Of a stretch of DNA of 64,000 bases, positions 9,701 through 21,300 are shown piece after piece. The stretch is from Oscarella lobularis (taxonomy: Eukaryota > Porifera > Homoscleromorpha > Homosclerophorida > Oscarellidae), in contig NC_089193.1 in assembly GCF_947507565.1 (NCBI RefSeq), positions 1,918,325 through 1,982,324 on the forward strand, given 5' to 3'. Position 1 is the stretch's first letter, and every line of letters starts with the position of its first letter. The position numbers and the translations under genes were made by a program. Under the pieces are notes generated by a model, which worked only from the letters and a program-made list of their open reading frames with translations, searched no databases and was not told the origin of the DNA.

Positions 9701-12700
9701 CCAACAACTGGCGTCCACGTGACGTCAGAGAACCTCACGTCCCCGAACCAGCAAGTCCAATTAATTATTAATATTATATTTTGATTTTTTTCTTAGCTCT
9801 TGGTTCCCGTTGGATCGACTGTTGAATTTTCCGGGCAGCCATTCGCCTTGGTGATAGCCGAGAGTCAAAACGCCGCCGACGCCGCCGCTAGAGCCGTCAC
9901 TGCGAAATACACGTCACTTGGAACACCCGTTTTGACGATTGACGACTCTATTGAGGCTGGTATGGTGTTTCCGGATAGGGAAAAGGCGGCGCCACTTGTA
10001 TGGGGAAGCGGCGATCCCGACGGTAATAAATACATAAATTAAATCTCGATTTTTTTCATTGAAAGCGCGTTAGACGCGTACAAAACTTCGAAGCATCAAA
10101 TCTCCGGTGAAATTTCGTGCGGACCCCAATACCATTTCTACATGGAAACGCAGGTAAATAAAGAAATAATCACGTGCTTGTTAGAACGTATGAGATAGAG
10201 ATGCTTGGCTGTTCCAACTGAAGACGGCTTGGACGTCGTATCTTCGACGCAATACATCGATCACTGTCAACGCGCCGTGGCTCAAATGCTCGGCATCACG
10301 GAGAACAGGTACCCTAAGAAATAATAAATAAATAAATTTATTTATTAATTTTTTAAAAGAGTGAATGTCTCTGTTAAACGTCTCGGCGGCGGTTACGGGG
10401 GAAAGCTGCACAATGCGCAGCACATTGCATGTGGGGCAGCGTTGGCTGCATCCGTAGTCAAGAGGTATCGTTACGAAGTAAATATCACGCTTACGTATGT
10501 ACTCACTGTAGCATGGACTCTGCTGTACCAAACCGATACAGTGGGGGAGTCTAGTAAGTACAGTGTATGTGGCTTTATTAGAGTTTAAGCCATTGTAGTT
10601 ATGAGGGTGGGTCTGATTGGGCGTTTTTGTGTCTTCTGTTAGACCCGTCAGAGTTGTCATGGATATTGATTCGAATATGCAAATGGTTGGGGGTCGTGCT
10701 AGTTATTTGGTCAAATATCAGGTTAATTAATTAATCAATTAATTGGATATATTATTAGGTAAAATTTATAGATTGGTTGTGATGATAATGGTGTTTTGAA
10801 TGCCATTATTATGACGGCGTACGCCGATACGGGGTTCTCCGAAAATTGCCAATATTTGTTCGCTTTTGACAAGTTTTTCGACAACGGTAGTCATAGAGAT
10901 ACACGTAGGTAATTAAAAAATAACCTTGATTATTCAGCCTACTATTGTCCCCACTGGAAAGTCTACTCCAAAGCGTGCAAAACGCACACAGCAAGCAACA
11001 CGGCGTGCAGAGCACCAGGTAAACATTAATCCTAATATTTTATAATTTAATTCGGTTCCCAGGGGCTCTGGCTGCGACTTTTATCATGGAAAGCATGATG
11101 GAACACGTTGCTAAGACTCTAAACAGGTCTCCGGAAGTTGTCCGCTTTGCAAACTTGTACAAAAAGGGTCAAGTGACGCCGTACGGTCAGCCGCTTCCCT
11201 ATTGCAGTCTATCGTCCCTCTGGCTCCAATTGATGACTGCCTGCGATTTCGTATCTCGTTTGAAAGCCGTGGAAACATTCAATGAAGTATGCGGATAGGG
11301 GAACGGGGAAGTGGGGGGTCTAAAATTCGTTTTTTAATTAATTAAGGCGAATCGTTGGAAGAAACGTGGCTTATCTGTTGTTCCTCTCAAGTATGGGATC
11401 GGCTGGAAAGGGAATCCCTTTCATTGCCTTATTTCTATCTACGCTGGCGACGGATCCGTGTCTATTGCAAGTGGAAGCGTCGAAATGGGACAAGGACTCA
11501 ACACAAAAGTAAAAATTAAATATATATAATTAAATCTTATATATATTTTTAGGTTGCTCAAGTCGCAGCGTATTCTCTCGGAATCGATGACTTGAGCCTT
11601 ATCAAAGTCAAAGCGGCGAGCTCCTTCATTGGTCCAAATAGTACGTAACGTCCGGCTTTGTTGCAATCAATCAAGCGAATTTCGAATAATTTTAGACAAG
11701 GCAACTGGTGGTAGCGTCGCAACGGAGCTCGTCTGCGCTGTGAGAATTATTTATTTATTTATTAAAAGTCTATTTTTTTCCTATAGGCTGTTTTGAATGC
11801 CTGTGATACTTTGAACGCGAGAATCAAACCCGTGCGAGATCAAATGAAGGCGGCGGCGACGTGGCCGGATATTGTCAACGAATGCTACACATCTGGAGTC
11901 GATTTAGCGGCAAAAGGATGGTAAATCACATATATGATATATTGGGTAAATATTTGGGGAATTATCTAGGGTGGAAATGACGTCGAAGAATCCGTTTAAT
12001 TATTGTTCGTACGGCGTCACGTGCACTGAAGTGGAATTGGACATTTTGACGGGCGAGCACGAGATCGTTCGCTCCGACGTGCTCTACGACTGCGGGGAGA
12101 GGTAAGAGAAAGAAAAAAGGGCTTTTAACTAATTAATTAATTAATTATTTATTTATTAAAAAGTATAAATCCTGAAATTGACGTCGGACAAGCTCAGGGA
12201 GCTTTCGTCATGGGAATCGGCTATTGGCATACGGAGCGTTTCGTGCGAGATTCGACTACGGGGCAACTTCTTACGAAAAATACTTGGGTAAGTCAAAAAA
12301 TATATAGTTGATCTTTTTGACTGGTTCCGTCTGTAGAATTACACTCCACCGTCGTCAAAAGATATTCCCTGTGATTTCAGAATCACGTTTCTGAAAGATG
12401 CGCCGAATCCTTCGGGAATTTTGGGCTCCAAAGGTAATAGATATTGACTGTATAAGGATTAGCATTAGAGGCTTTTTTTAGCTGTAGGAGAGCCGCCTAT
12501 GTGCATGTCTTGTTCGTCGCTCTTTGCCGTCAAGCATGCCATCGAAAGCGCTAGAGCGGAGATTGGAAAAGATGTCTACTTTGCACTGAGTAAGTTTTTT
12601 AATTTTCTATATTAATTTATTTATAAATTAAAAATTATTTTAGATGGTCCGGCGACCGTGGATGCTGTTCAGTTGGCCGGTCTTCTTGATCCTTCACAAT

Positions 12701-12711
12701 TTTCACTTTGA
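6719..12711 (+). CDS. Xanthine dehydrogenase/aldehyde oxidase family molybdo-flavoenzyme with N-terminal zinc-ribbon-like segment
   Basis: Molybdenum hydroxylase that would oxidise purines, aldehydes or N-heterocycles. Exon 1 begins [16 protein letters not shown] and joins exon 2 with KGNCAQC, making a CxxC...CxxC pair upstream of the usual enzyme start. Next come the plant-type 2Fe-2S domain ([15 protein letters not shown], ~7060-7110), the second 2Fe-2S domain ([19 protein letters not shown], ~7485-7612), an FAD-binding domain ([32 protein letters not shown]) and the two molybdopterin domains ([32 protein letters not shown]). The GEPP glutamate, the catalytic base in XDH, is kept, while the XDH FRGFGGPQ segment reads CRAPGALAAT, so substrate specificity may differ from xanthine. 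A Cys-rich insert [13 protein letters not shown] lies between the Fe-S and FAD domains. The protein ends DPSQFSL with TGA at 12709-12711. About 25 short introns; XDH and aldehyde oxidase cannot be separated here. Confidence 0.9.
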
Positions 12712-12818
12712 CGGTTCAACTATTGATTGTGAGAAAATCACTTATATTATTGTATGGCAGGTGTTATATTATCACTAATTGATATACGGGAGCGCGGCTG
12801 TTAGTTAGACTTCCCCGG

Positions 12819-13641
12819 ATGACCGACGCCACGACTGCGGAGAAGAAAGCGGAGTCGTCCGCCGACGATGTAAGCGTCTCGACGGCGACTGCAGATGCGG
12901 CGCTTATGGCGCCTGCACGATGGCGTTCGTCTTCGCTGGGCGTCGGAGTGCGTCACAGCAACTCGCCCGTTCCAATTCGAGCGGCCGGACGAAAGATTCT
13001 CGTTGCAATCGACGGAAGCGAATGCGGACAAGATGCGATGATGTGTACGCGCGCGTACTATAGGAAAAAAGGAAGAGGAAACGTGTGATATCCGGGATTT
13101 TATCAGGGTACATTCGCAACATGTGGCGTCAATCGGATTCCTGCTATCTGACGCACGTCTACACGACGCCGCATCTTCCGAGCATCAACTTTTCGCTTAC
13201 AAAGTTCAAATGTAAGAGAAAAGTTTTTTATGGATTATTGATTTCTTGATTTTTTTTCTCTAGTCAATATTCCCTATGAGGTGTGGCAGAAAAAATTGCA
13301 AGACGCATTGGACGCCGCTCAGAAAACGGTCAAGCAGTACGAATCAATTTGTCTTTCACACGGCGTAAGACCCCTTCTCCAAAAAATAAAAAATCAATTT
13401 TTTTGAAATCTTATTCTAGGTACACTATAAGAGTCTTGTTGTTTCCGGATCGCCAGGCGAGTGCATTTGCCACGCGGCACACGATCATCACGTGGATGCC
13501 ATAGTGATGGGGTCACGTGGTCTAAATGTTGTGAGGAGAACGCTTCTGGGCAGTGTGAGCACTTACACGCTTCATCATTCCAGTGTTCCTGTCACCATTG
13601 TTCCGCACAAGTCGTCGCACGCTTCTCATCATGGAAAGTAG
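12819..13641 (+). CDS. Universal stress protein (UspA) domain protein
   Basis: Small nucleotide-binding stress protein. Exons: 12819 to about 13045; one after TTTATCAG (GGTACATTCGC, YIRNMWRQSD...); one after TTCTCTAG (NIPYEVWQKKL); and the last after TTCTAG to TAG 13639-13641. A ~55-residue Ala/Ser-rich N-terminus precedes the first beta strand KILVAIDGSECGQDAM. The C-terminal ATP-binding signature is complete: GSRGLNVVRRTLLGSVS fits G-x2-G-x9-G-S, followed by VPVTIVP. The gene starts 107 bases after the XDH-like stop codon on the same strand. UspA proteins occur in bacteria, plants and several invertebrate animals; the introns show this copy is part of the eukaryotic genome. Confidence 0.9.
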
Positions 13642-14009
13642 GGGACGGAGACCCGAGAGAGCGTTTTTTTGGACTCGCTACCACGTGATTGCGATTTATC
13701 CAATTGATTCACAGTATGCTTTATTGCGTCATCGTATATTGGCATTCCCGGATAACGGCGTGGCTGCAAGAAAGCGTTCGACGTTTGGAGCGCCGTAGGC
13801 CAAGTTCCTGCCGATTTGATCGCGTCGTATCGGTGAGTTTCTTTCGTTTGAATTGATTGGCGTTCGGTTTATCCGCCCAGCGCGCGATTTCGCGGCGAGG
13901 GGGCCCCTCGATAGATTTTCGAGCTGATCCTCTCTCGCCCGTTCGTTTTTTTCCTTGTGCGAATCCTCCAATGGCATGCGCGCGAGTGAAACCTACTCTA
14001 TCTCGTCTT

Positions 14010-14276
14010 TTTAGCGCTCTTTTCTTCGCCTGGCGCGTGGCGGCGGCGGCGAAAAGGCAGCAGCAGCAACAGCGGCACCTCTGCGTCGTTTATAAGCACG
14101 CTGGACGAAGAATCGCTATTTCAGGTAAGTTATACAGACTCGTCTTGCAACGAGAGGAGGGGGCCCCCCTTACGTTCCTTCTAACTGAAGTAGGCTCTTT
14201 TCTGTTTTGTTTTAGTCTTTTCTGCGAACTGAAGTGTTCAAGGTGGCAAGAGAACGTCTTCGCGCGCGTTTTTTTA
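14010..14276 (+). other. Possible spliced exon pair of an unidentified small gene
   Basis: An acceptor-like TTTTTAG at about 14009-14015 is followed by an open stretch ending TLDEESLFQ and a good donor (CAG|GTAAGT, about 14126). A second acceptor TTTTAG near 14216 gives SFLRTEVFKVARERLRARF and a TGA near 14286. Joined, the frame is continuous and amphipathic, but no start Met is found upstream in this frame and the family is not recognised. It may be the 3' part of a small gene with a 5' exon ending at a GTGAGT near 13830, or non-coding. Confidence 0.2.
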
Positions 14277-14629
14277 GTGCATGAAAATTTTAATGCATGA
14301 AATTCGCAGTACAGTAGAAGCCTTTGATCTCCAGGGTATGGAGACAAAGGCCGCGCGCTTTAGCTTAGGGTAGCTTGCGTGCACTCGCAGTGCGCAAGTC
14401 TCCAAGGGAACGCGAGTAGACTGCGTAGTAGGTCGCGCGAGCGTGTATTTTCAATAAAGGCGAAGCTATGTTCAAAATTTTATTCGAAATATCCCGTATG
14501 TAACAATTAAAATAGAAAGTCCTCTTCCCCTCCTCCTTCTTCCTCCTCCTCCTCCTCCTTTCTTGGGCCGTCGCTCCTGCGCTGCCACTTGACCCCCCTA
14601 GGAGGCCAAGCGGTGAGACTGAGACTGCA

Positions 14630-14866
14630 GTCCCCACAGTGAACTTTAACCCAAGTCCACAGGGGGTAGGCACATTAACCTCCAGCCACCAAGGAGGGAG
14701 ACTTTAACCCAAGTCCCCAGGGGAGAGCGCATTAACCTCCAGCCCACAAGGAGGGAGACTTTGCCCAAGTCCCCAGGGTGAACTTTAACCCAAGTCCACA
14801 GGGGAGGCGCTGATTAACCTCCAGCCCACAAGGAGGGAGACTTTAACCCAAGTCCCCAGGGTGATG
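14630..14866. repeat. Tandem repeat, ~50-70-bp unit, about 3-4 imperfect copies
   Basis: Phrases ACTTTAACCCAAGTCC(A/C)CAGGG and ATTAACCTCCAGCC(C)ACAAGGAGGGAGA alternate in order four times, with small indels between copies. No coding frame runs through. The unit itself contains short inverted parts (CCCTGGGGACTTGGG-like), so a folded transcript is possible. Confidence 0.85.
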
Positions 14867-15059
14867 TCTTCGTCTACATCTTCTTCTTTCTGCATCTAAT
14901 ATCGTCGGATTGGTTGATCCGTTGGGGAGAGGAGAGAACTAAAATTCAAATTGAAACCAGTGCACTCAAATCTACTGTCTTATTTACCTTGAATGATTTG
15001 AGGAACGCCGTGGAGGAGGAGGGAATTGATCCATGTATTGATATAGGCATCTACAAAAA

Positions 15060-15660
15060 ATGCTGATTTCAGCCAAAATTTGAGGTGTGAGGTCCTCTTG
15101 GTGTCGCGAGGTCAAACAGGCAACCCATCCCCATTGTTTTATAAAGAAATCTTAGGAATCGGAGAGGTCACCAAAATGACCAAAAACCATGGACTATAGT
15201 TCACGGTTGCTTAAAAATCTCAACTCGCGGATTTCTAAATAAACGCGCTAGATCTACTCTATTTTATCAGTAGAACAACCCTACAAGGTCAAAAAGTTCG
15301 TACGGATCGAATTTCACACGAAAAAAAGACCCGCTTCCGGTCACACTAAGATCAGCCACGCCTCTCAAAAAAGCAACATATTTGGTGCAGTAGAAAAATT
15401 TGAGACCGTGAAACTAACTAGGTACTTCGGCTCTATCGTTTGACATAGAAACTTAGAAGTTCTGAGAGATAGGGTTTTTGACCAAAAACCATGAACTATA
15501 GTTCACGGTTGCCTAAAATCTCTACCTCACCGATTCTCGAATAAACGTCCTAGATCTATCGCAGTTCCCTAGTTTAACATTTCTACGGGGTCAGACAGTT
15601 AGTGTGGGTAATTCTATGAAATGAAATTTGATCAAAACTGTGAACTATAGCTCATGGTCC
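15060..15660. repeat. Two diverged ~300-bp direct repeats with a TGAACTATAGTTCA palindrome
   Basis: The stretch from about 15178 (GACCAAAAACCATGGACTAT, then AGTTCACGGTTGC, AAATAAACG and CTAGATCTA) is repeated about 302 bases on, from about 15479, in the same order. A third, shorter match (GATCAAAACTGTGAACTATA) begins near 15630. Each copy centres on ACTATAGT; in copy 2 TGAACTATAGTTCA is a perfect 14-bp palindrome. Flanking text before each copy is also weakly alike. Origin unknown: an old tandem duplication or remnants of a dispersed repeat. Confidence 0.7.
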
Positions 15661-16187
15661 GATTTCCTATCTAACAGTCTTAAGTGATAGATACTCTTTG
15701 TCCTAGACACTCCGCGTTTTAAGATCGACACTGGCTACTCAACTTGGAGCGAAAACGGGTTCGAAAAATTGGGGGCGGGGCGAGGAGACGTTTCACTTTC
15801 TTTTGGGGCTCCCTTCAAGTTGCGATCGTTTGTCTTACCTGTCTTGCTTGCCTCGGGGTGATTTTTAAGCAGACAACTAGCTTGAACGGCTTGTCGATGA
15901 ACGAGAATGACGATCGAAGGCGCACGTGGTGTTCGCGAGGTCTAAAGAGGGCTCCCCATAGTCTTTTTCACTACGCGATCCTTCTTTTGTTCTTACTTTC
16001 AAACTTGAGACTCCTTCGAGCGCTTTTTCGCTTCATTTTCGACGTCATTTCGCAAGACGAAAAAATCGCGTCCGGGAACCGGGATACAGAACATACGGGT
16101 TTGCAGGCACAGGCTACCAAATAATTTTACAGTTTATTAGAAAGCTATACTTACTAAAAAAACGACTTGTTGCATCTTCGCCTACCT

Positions 16188-17946
16188 CTAGGTAAATATT
16201 TGCTCCTTGTTATCAATCAAATAACGAAGAAGATCCTTTGAATTGTTCGCTGACATGTTATTGAAAAGCGACATGCCGCAGGAGAGAGCCAAATTGTCGC
16301 TGCTCATTTTATTCTCCTCCGAATACTCTGCAACCTTATACAAACATAAAAAATTTTATTAGAGTGCTGTATGTATGATATTTACCTTGGAAAAAATTTC
16401 TATCATAATCTGTAAGCTTGAGTATCTTTCTATTGGCACTTGTGCAAGAACACTCTTAACTCCATCCGCCTATACATGCATATATGTATGTATATATGTA
16501 TGTATTTTTATTGACTTACGTCTTTTTGTCTGACTGCTTCCATGATGGTCTTTTGTGGCGCTCCAAGTGCTACAATTGGTTTTCTCAAATATTTGAAATA
16601 TTGCTTCAGAAGACCCGTGACCGTATTGGGATCCAGGACTTCATTCAAATTGACGTCATGACCTCAAGAGAAAAAGTCAACAAAAAATACGTCGTCGAAT
16701 TATTTTTAATTTTACCTGCTATAAATTTCGCTTTGAGTTCATTGATCTGTGCCACGTCCCCGGATATTCTAAAAAGCCCTTCTTCCTTGAGAATGTGAGG
16801 TCGATTTAGATAGCCCAAACATTGAGCAACGAGTCGAGACAAAGCGCCATCCTCCTACAAAAAAATCAATACGAAAAAATACATAATTAATTCTATAACC
16901 TCCTGTTCCGATTGCGCTCTTGGTTGAGCTAAAAATAGAGATTATTAATTATTAAATCAATAGGTGAGTTTACCTCTGGAGACTGCCATTATGGCGTGAG
17001 ATGCTGAACGAAGTGAAACCGGTTTTTTCTCCTTCTTCACTTTGAGCGAAAACCCGAATCTTTTCGTTTTCTTTTCACCTCGATTATCCGGGCCATCTTC
17101 ATCTGGAGCTGGACTCCCATCCGAAACTAAGAATTTTTTATAGTGAATATTTTGATTTGCATGTATTTTTCACCTAAATCTGACGCGGCACTTTCTGACA
17201 AAGCGTTTCGATCTGGATGCTTTTTTCCCAGGAAACCCATCACACGTCGCATAGTCGACTTCCTGCCCATTTTAGGCGACTTCTCAACGTCATCACAAGC
17301 TAAAAACCCAACCCAAATAAATCCATATACATATAAGATTAAAATTAAAGATTTATTTACCTGCTGGCTTTGGAGACTGTTCCCCAGACCCAGAAGAAGT
17401 CGGAGGAGGAGAAGAAACAGAAGGCGGAGGCGGTGGCGAGCTCGAAGAACGCAACATTGCTCGTTTATCAACGCTACTTGGCACACGAACGCTCGCACTC
17501 CGGCGTTTATAAAAATCCTCATTATTTCCGGGTTGCGGCGACGGCTGCTGACGCGGCGGCGTCGGCGTTCGCCCGTGAATCGATTTACTCCTCAGCGGCG
17601 AAATAGAACGTTCCGGCGAATTGATTTCAACTCGCGGCGGAGCCGGTCTCGACGGCGGTGGGCGTGGCGGTTGTTCTGGACGCGTGGGCGGTGGTCGCGA
17701 CGGCGGCGGTCGTTCGGGAACTTTGCGTGCCGGCGGCGGTCCTTTTGATGTGTGAATTCTGATTAGTTTCTTTTGCGTGGGCGCGGTCGTTTCGACGGGA
17801 AGCGGCGGGACATCCGGGGGTCTTTCGACGTAGAATTTCGCCGATGGTTTTCGCGTGTTGCCGTTTTCGGCGGACGGCGGAGGAGGTCGAGGTGGGGGAG
17901 GGGATTCGTCGGGGAGGGCGGGTCTGGGAGGTCTTCTTTCGCTCAT
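16188..17946 (-). CDS. Proline-rich protein with C-terminal RhoGAP domain
   Basis: Would stimulate GTP hydrolysis by Rho-family GTPases. Read on the minus strand, a first exon of ~200 codons is mostly proline-rich (PPPPRPPPPS, RPPPSRPPPTRPEQPPRPPP; many SH3-ligand-like PxxP stretches). Basic exons follow (MGRKSTMRRVMGFLGKK; KKTKRFGFSLKVKKEKKP), then the GAP domain: LSRLVAQCLGYLNRPHILKE, EGLFRISG with the arginine-finger Arg, GLLKQYFKYLRKP, and SSDNLALSCGMSLFNN. The protein stops with the domain (YLIDNKEQIFT, TAG as CTA at 16188-16190). The Met MSERRPPRP at 17946 is the first ATG in frame, but the frame is open to about 18090 after an acceptor-like CAG, so a further 5' exon is possible. No BAR, PH or SH3 domain was seen. 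Confidence 0.8.
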
Positions 17947-18350
17947 TTGCACGACGTTTGACGTCTTAGGTGTGCGCTGCGAGCGATTAATGATGATCGA
18001 TGAGGGACTGGGGCTCCTTTTCGAAGGGATGCGGAAGTTTGGCAATCTGGATTCGTTCTTTCGACGTCCTGCGTCGAGGAGGAGAAGGGGCTGCAATCGG
18101 AAGACTCGAAGCGATTAGTTTTCCTTCGCCGAGAGCATCCCTTCAACGGATGATCGCTGTTATCGAACGTAAGACGCGATGACTTCCGAGCGAAACGCGC
18201 GCTAAGAGACTCAGGATGAGTGTTGCTAGCCGGATATGCATGCCGGACGCACGCGCCCTTGCTACACCCTCACCTCTAATGAGAACTTCCAGTGCACGCG
18301 TAGACTTTCCGTGGACAGTAAAACAGACAAGACTCAACAAAAGTGGTAAT

Positions 18351-21300
18351 CTAAAAGTCAAATTTGATTTCAACGCCAGCGGAAGACGCGGCATCGATGA
18401 TCTGGGGAGAAAAAGAAAGAGTCGCTGAATTAATTAACAGAAACCCCTCATCGTATCTCTAACCTGATGCATTTCATAAAGAGCCGAATCCTTTGATGAG
18501 GACAGCTGATCGGCCTGTCCCTTAATCATCTGCATATTCAAAGCAAACGAATCGCGAGCCTGCAAAAAAATCAATGCACACTGTGTCAGTCTCCTTCTAT
18601 AGCTCTCAAACCCTTTCTAATTTTTTCCCCTTCAATTCAGCCCTGCTGAGCTCCTCATTGAGAGTTGGCTGCAGAACTCATTTTAATTAGTTGCCTATGT
18701 TTATAAAATGATCGTACGTATTTTTTCGCTCCCGCTTCATAGGCATCCATCAGCTGCAAAACGACATACATAGAATAAAGAAACATCTGCTTATAATAGG
18801 CTGACTTTCTTAACAATTTCGTCGCTCTTCTTGGCCAAATTTTCCATAGCACGAAGAACCTAATTCATTGCCTAGCACCTTACGTCAAAAATACACCAAT
18901 AATAATCGTACTTCTTCAAAGGCTTGCATGACCCTCAGTGTTGTCTCGGGAACCACCTCCCCCTCTTGGACTTGATGCGTCAGTGTAAGCTCCTATACAG
19001 GTACACGTATCGTAGCAAAACGTCATGCGAGTGTGCAATCAATACATTAGCTTGCTTTGTGAAACGAAAGTCAATAGACTTGGCTTTCATTTTAGAAGCG
19101 AATAACGAGACGGCGTGGGCCATAGAAGCGGAAGGAGAGCACCCAACCAAGCGCTAATCAACAACTCAAGATAGGGAAACGCTTGGCTCCTTCCTCACCT
19201 TGAATTTTTCCACGAATTTTTCGAAATTTCTCCTGAGACTCGTCGACTGAAGGGAGTCATCGGTCACACTCTATAATCAATCAATCAATTAATTAATTAA
19301 TTAATTAATGTAGCCAGTTTTACCTGAAACAACTTGTCCAATGATTCGCAATAAAGTTTCTGAGGTTTTCCCGTCTGAAAACACAATTGAAATCGAAACC
19401 CAGATACTTTGCACGCCGGGAATTTTACCTGAGACTTTCTCCCAAATGACAGCAAACGAGTCAACGTATTTTTCTAAATACACAACCCTTCAAAACCCCA
19501 ATTTTAATGTCAAATATTTCGACGTACCTTGAGAGAATAGGCAGGCTCTTTCCCAACGTGAACAAACACCGTAGAACCAGCAAGCCGCTCTCCGGATTTC
19601 GACAGCAATGGAATGTGTCTGTACCCTGTAGAGACAAAGTATCTTATTTTATGTGATATCCCGCATTCTCATCAATGTCCCTGTGGCGAGAGATGTGAAG
19701 GGTAGACTGAATTGGCCAATGAAATCGTCGCCAAGAGTGTCTTCGTCGAAAACGGTAAATCTCACCATGGCAACGTCGGGGAATTTCAGAAGAAAGCGAA
19801 ACGATTCGTCCCAAACCGGATTAAATCCTCAAGAAATATTCGCAATAATTTTTTTAATTCGTTATATATATGTACCATTGTCGTCGATCGTTTTCGTCTT
19901 CTTATGATAGTTGTCGTGTGGAATGCCGTGAATATCAATAACAACATAGGGATCAATAATCTTAATAACAATAAAAATTATGTAATTAAACGTTTTCATA
20001 AGCGAATTTACCTCTCCTTTGGGTCCTGAACCGTCCGGTTTAGGAAACGCCTGTCCACTGATAATCTAATCAAAAAATAAATTCATTCTTAAATAAATTT
20101 TATTGGCTCACTTTGAGCTTCAATAGACATGGAGTCACTCCAGGTATGGGAGCTTTGCTGTTGACATTAACCACGGAAATCTCTGAAATATTTTAATTAG
20201 GGTTGTCCTGGCAATTTATTCAATTTTGCCTGATCGAAATACTTCCGGCTTTAGAACATAGCCACTCTTTCCGTTAATCTGAAAGCGACCGTCATTGATA
20301 TCCATTTGCTCACCAGGAGTCTGATAATTCAAAGCAACTAAAAATAAAGATTAAGTCTTTTATAGGGATATTTTCTCTGTCTTTCTCTTGCCTATCTGAC
20401 AGCCCACGTTCCACGCCGTCTGGGGATTATAGTTGCTTGACGTGATACGCGATCCCGCGGGATAAATGCGACTCAATTGACGCTTGTTATAGTTGATGAA
20501 GTGGTGTCCACTCGACGAGACTAACTTCAACGTTTTGCTCTCCCCAAACGACGACATATGATAGGGTTTCCCTGGGGGAAGAGAAAGAATTAGAGCAAAG
20601 ACAGTAAGGATTTATAAGAGCGTGCCTGTAGTCGCCGACTTTTCAAAGGAAACAAAGTGAACAGCATGATTTGTTACTAGTCTCGATAGACTTTTCGCCA
20701 ATTTGATTGTCTTTGGTGGCGTCAAAGTACTTTGCTATATAAAATTCAATAAATAAATAATTAGTATTATGTTCGTTTTACTTTTCTTTTTTGTTCGACG
20801 CCGTTTTCGTTCTTTTGCTGCGTTTCGTTTGTTGGAGACACTGCGTCTCCGTTTTTCACTTCAGCCGCTTCGTCTTCGTCCGTTACGTCGCCTCCGTCGT
20901 CCTCATCGTCGTCCGTTCCGGCTTCCGTCTCCGGCTTCAATTTCTTTCCCTGAAGCGACGCGAAAAACTAGTGAGACGACAGATGAGCGATTCTAAGTGC
21001 CGTACCTTGATGAGAACTTTGCCTTTGAGCAAATCAGGAGAAGGCAAAAAATCAACATTAACATCTTCAGGAACCCAAAGCATATCTACAGAAAAAACCA
21101 TATATTTAATAATAATAATAATTTTAATTGTATCTCGACTCAAAAAACCATATATTTAATAATAATAATTTTAATTGTATCTCAACTCGCCTCCCAGTAT
21201 TGTCGTGAGATGTTCGGCCATTTTTCGTTGCATGGGAACACTGCAGTGATTTTCCAGAGATAAAATGACGGAATATTCGGACGTAGCGAAAGCGTGCTCT

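Larger units (their letters stand above)
13642..16187. other. Gene-poor interval between the USP and RhoGAP genes
   Basis: No gene could be established with confidence across 2.5 kb. It contains a possible pair of spliced exons (about 13970-14276), a minisatellite (14630-14866), and two diverged ~300-bp repeats (15060-15660). ORFs here, including one at 15744-16124, lack an ATG start or cross the repeats. The last ~150 bases probably hold the 3' UTR of the minus-strand RhoGAP gene. Confidence 0.5.

Noticed and set aside
15744-16124. 126-codon ORF with a membrane-like segment
   Set aside because: It begins with TTG, not ATG, has no acceptor-supported upstream exon, and the downstream part has no coding character.
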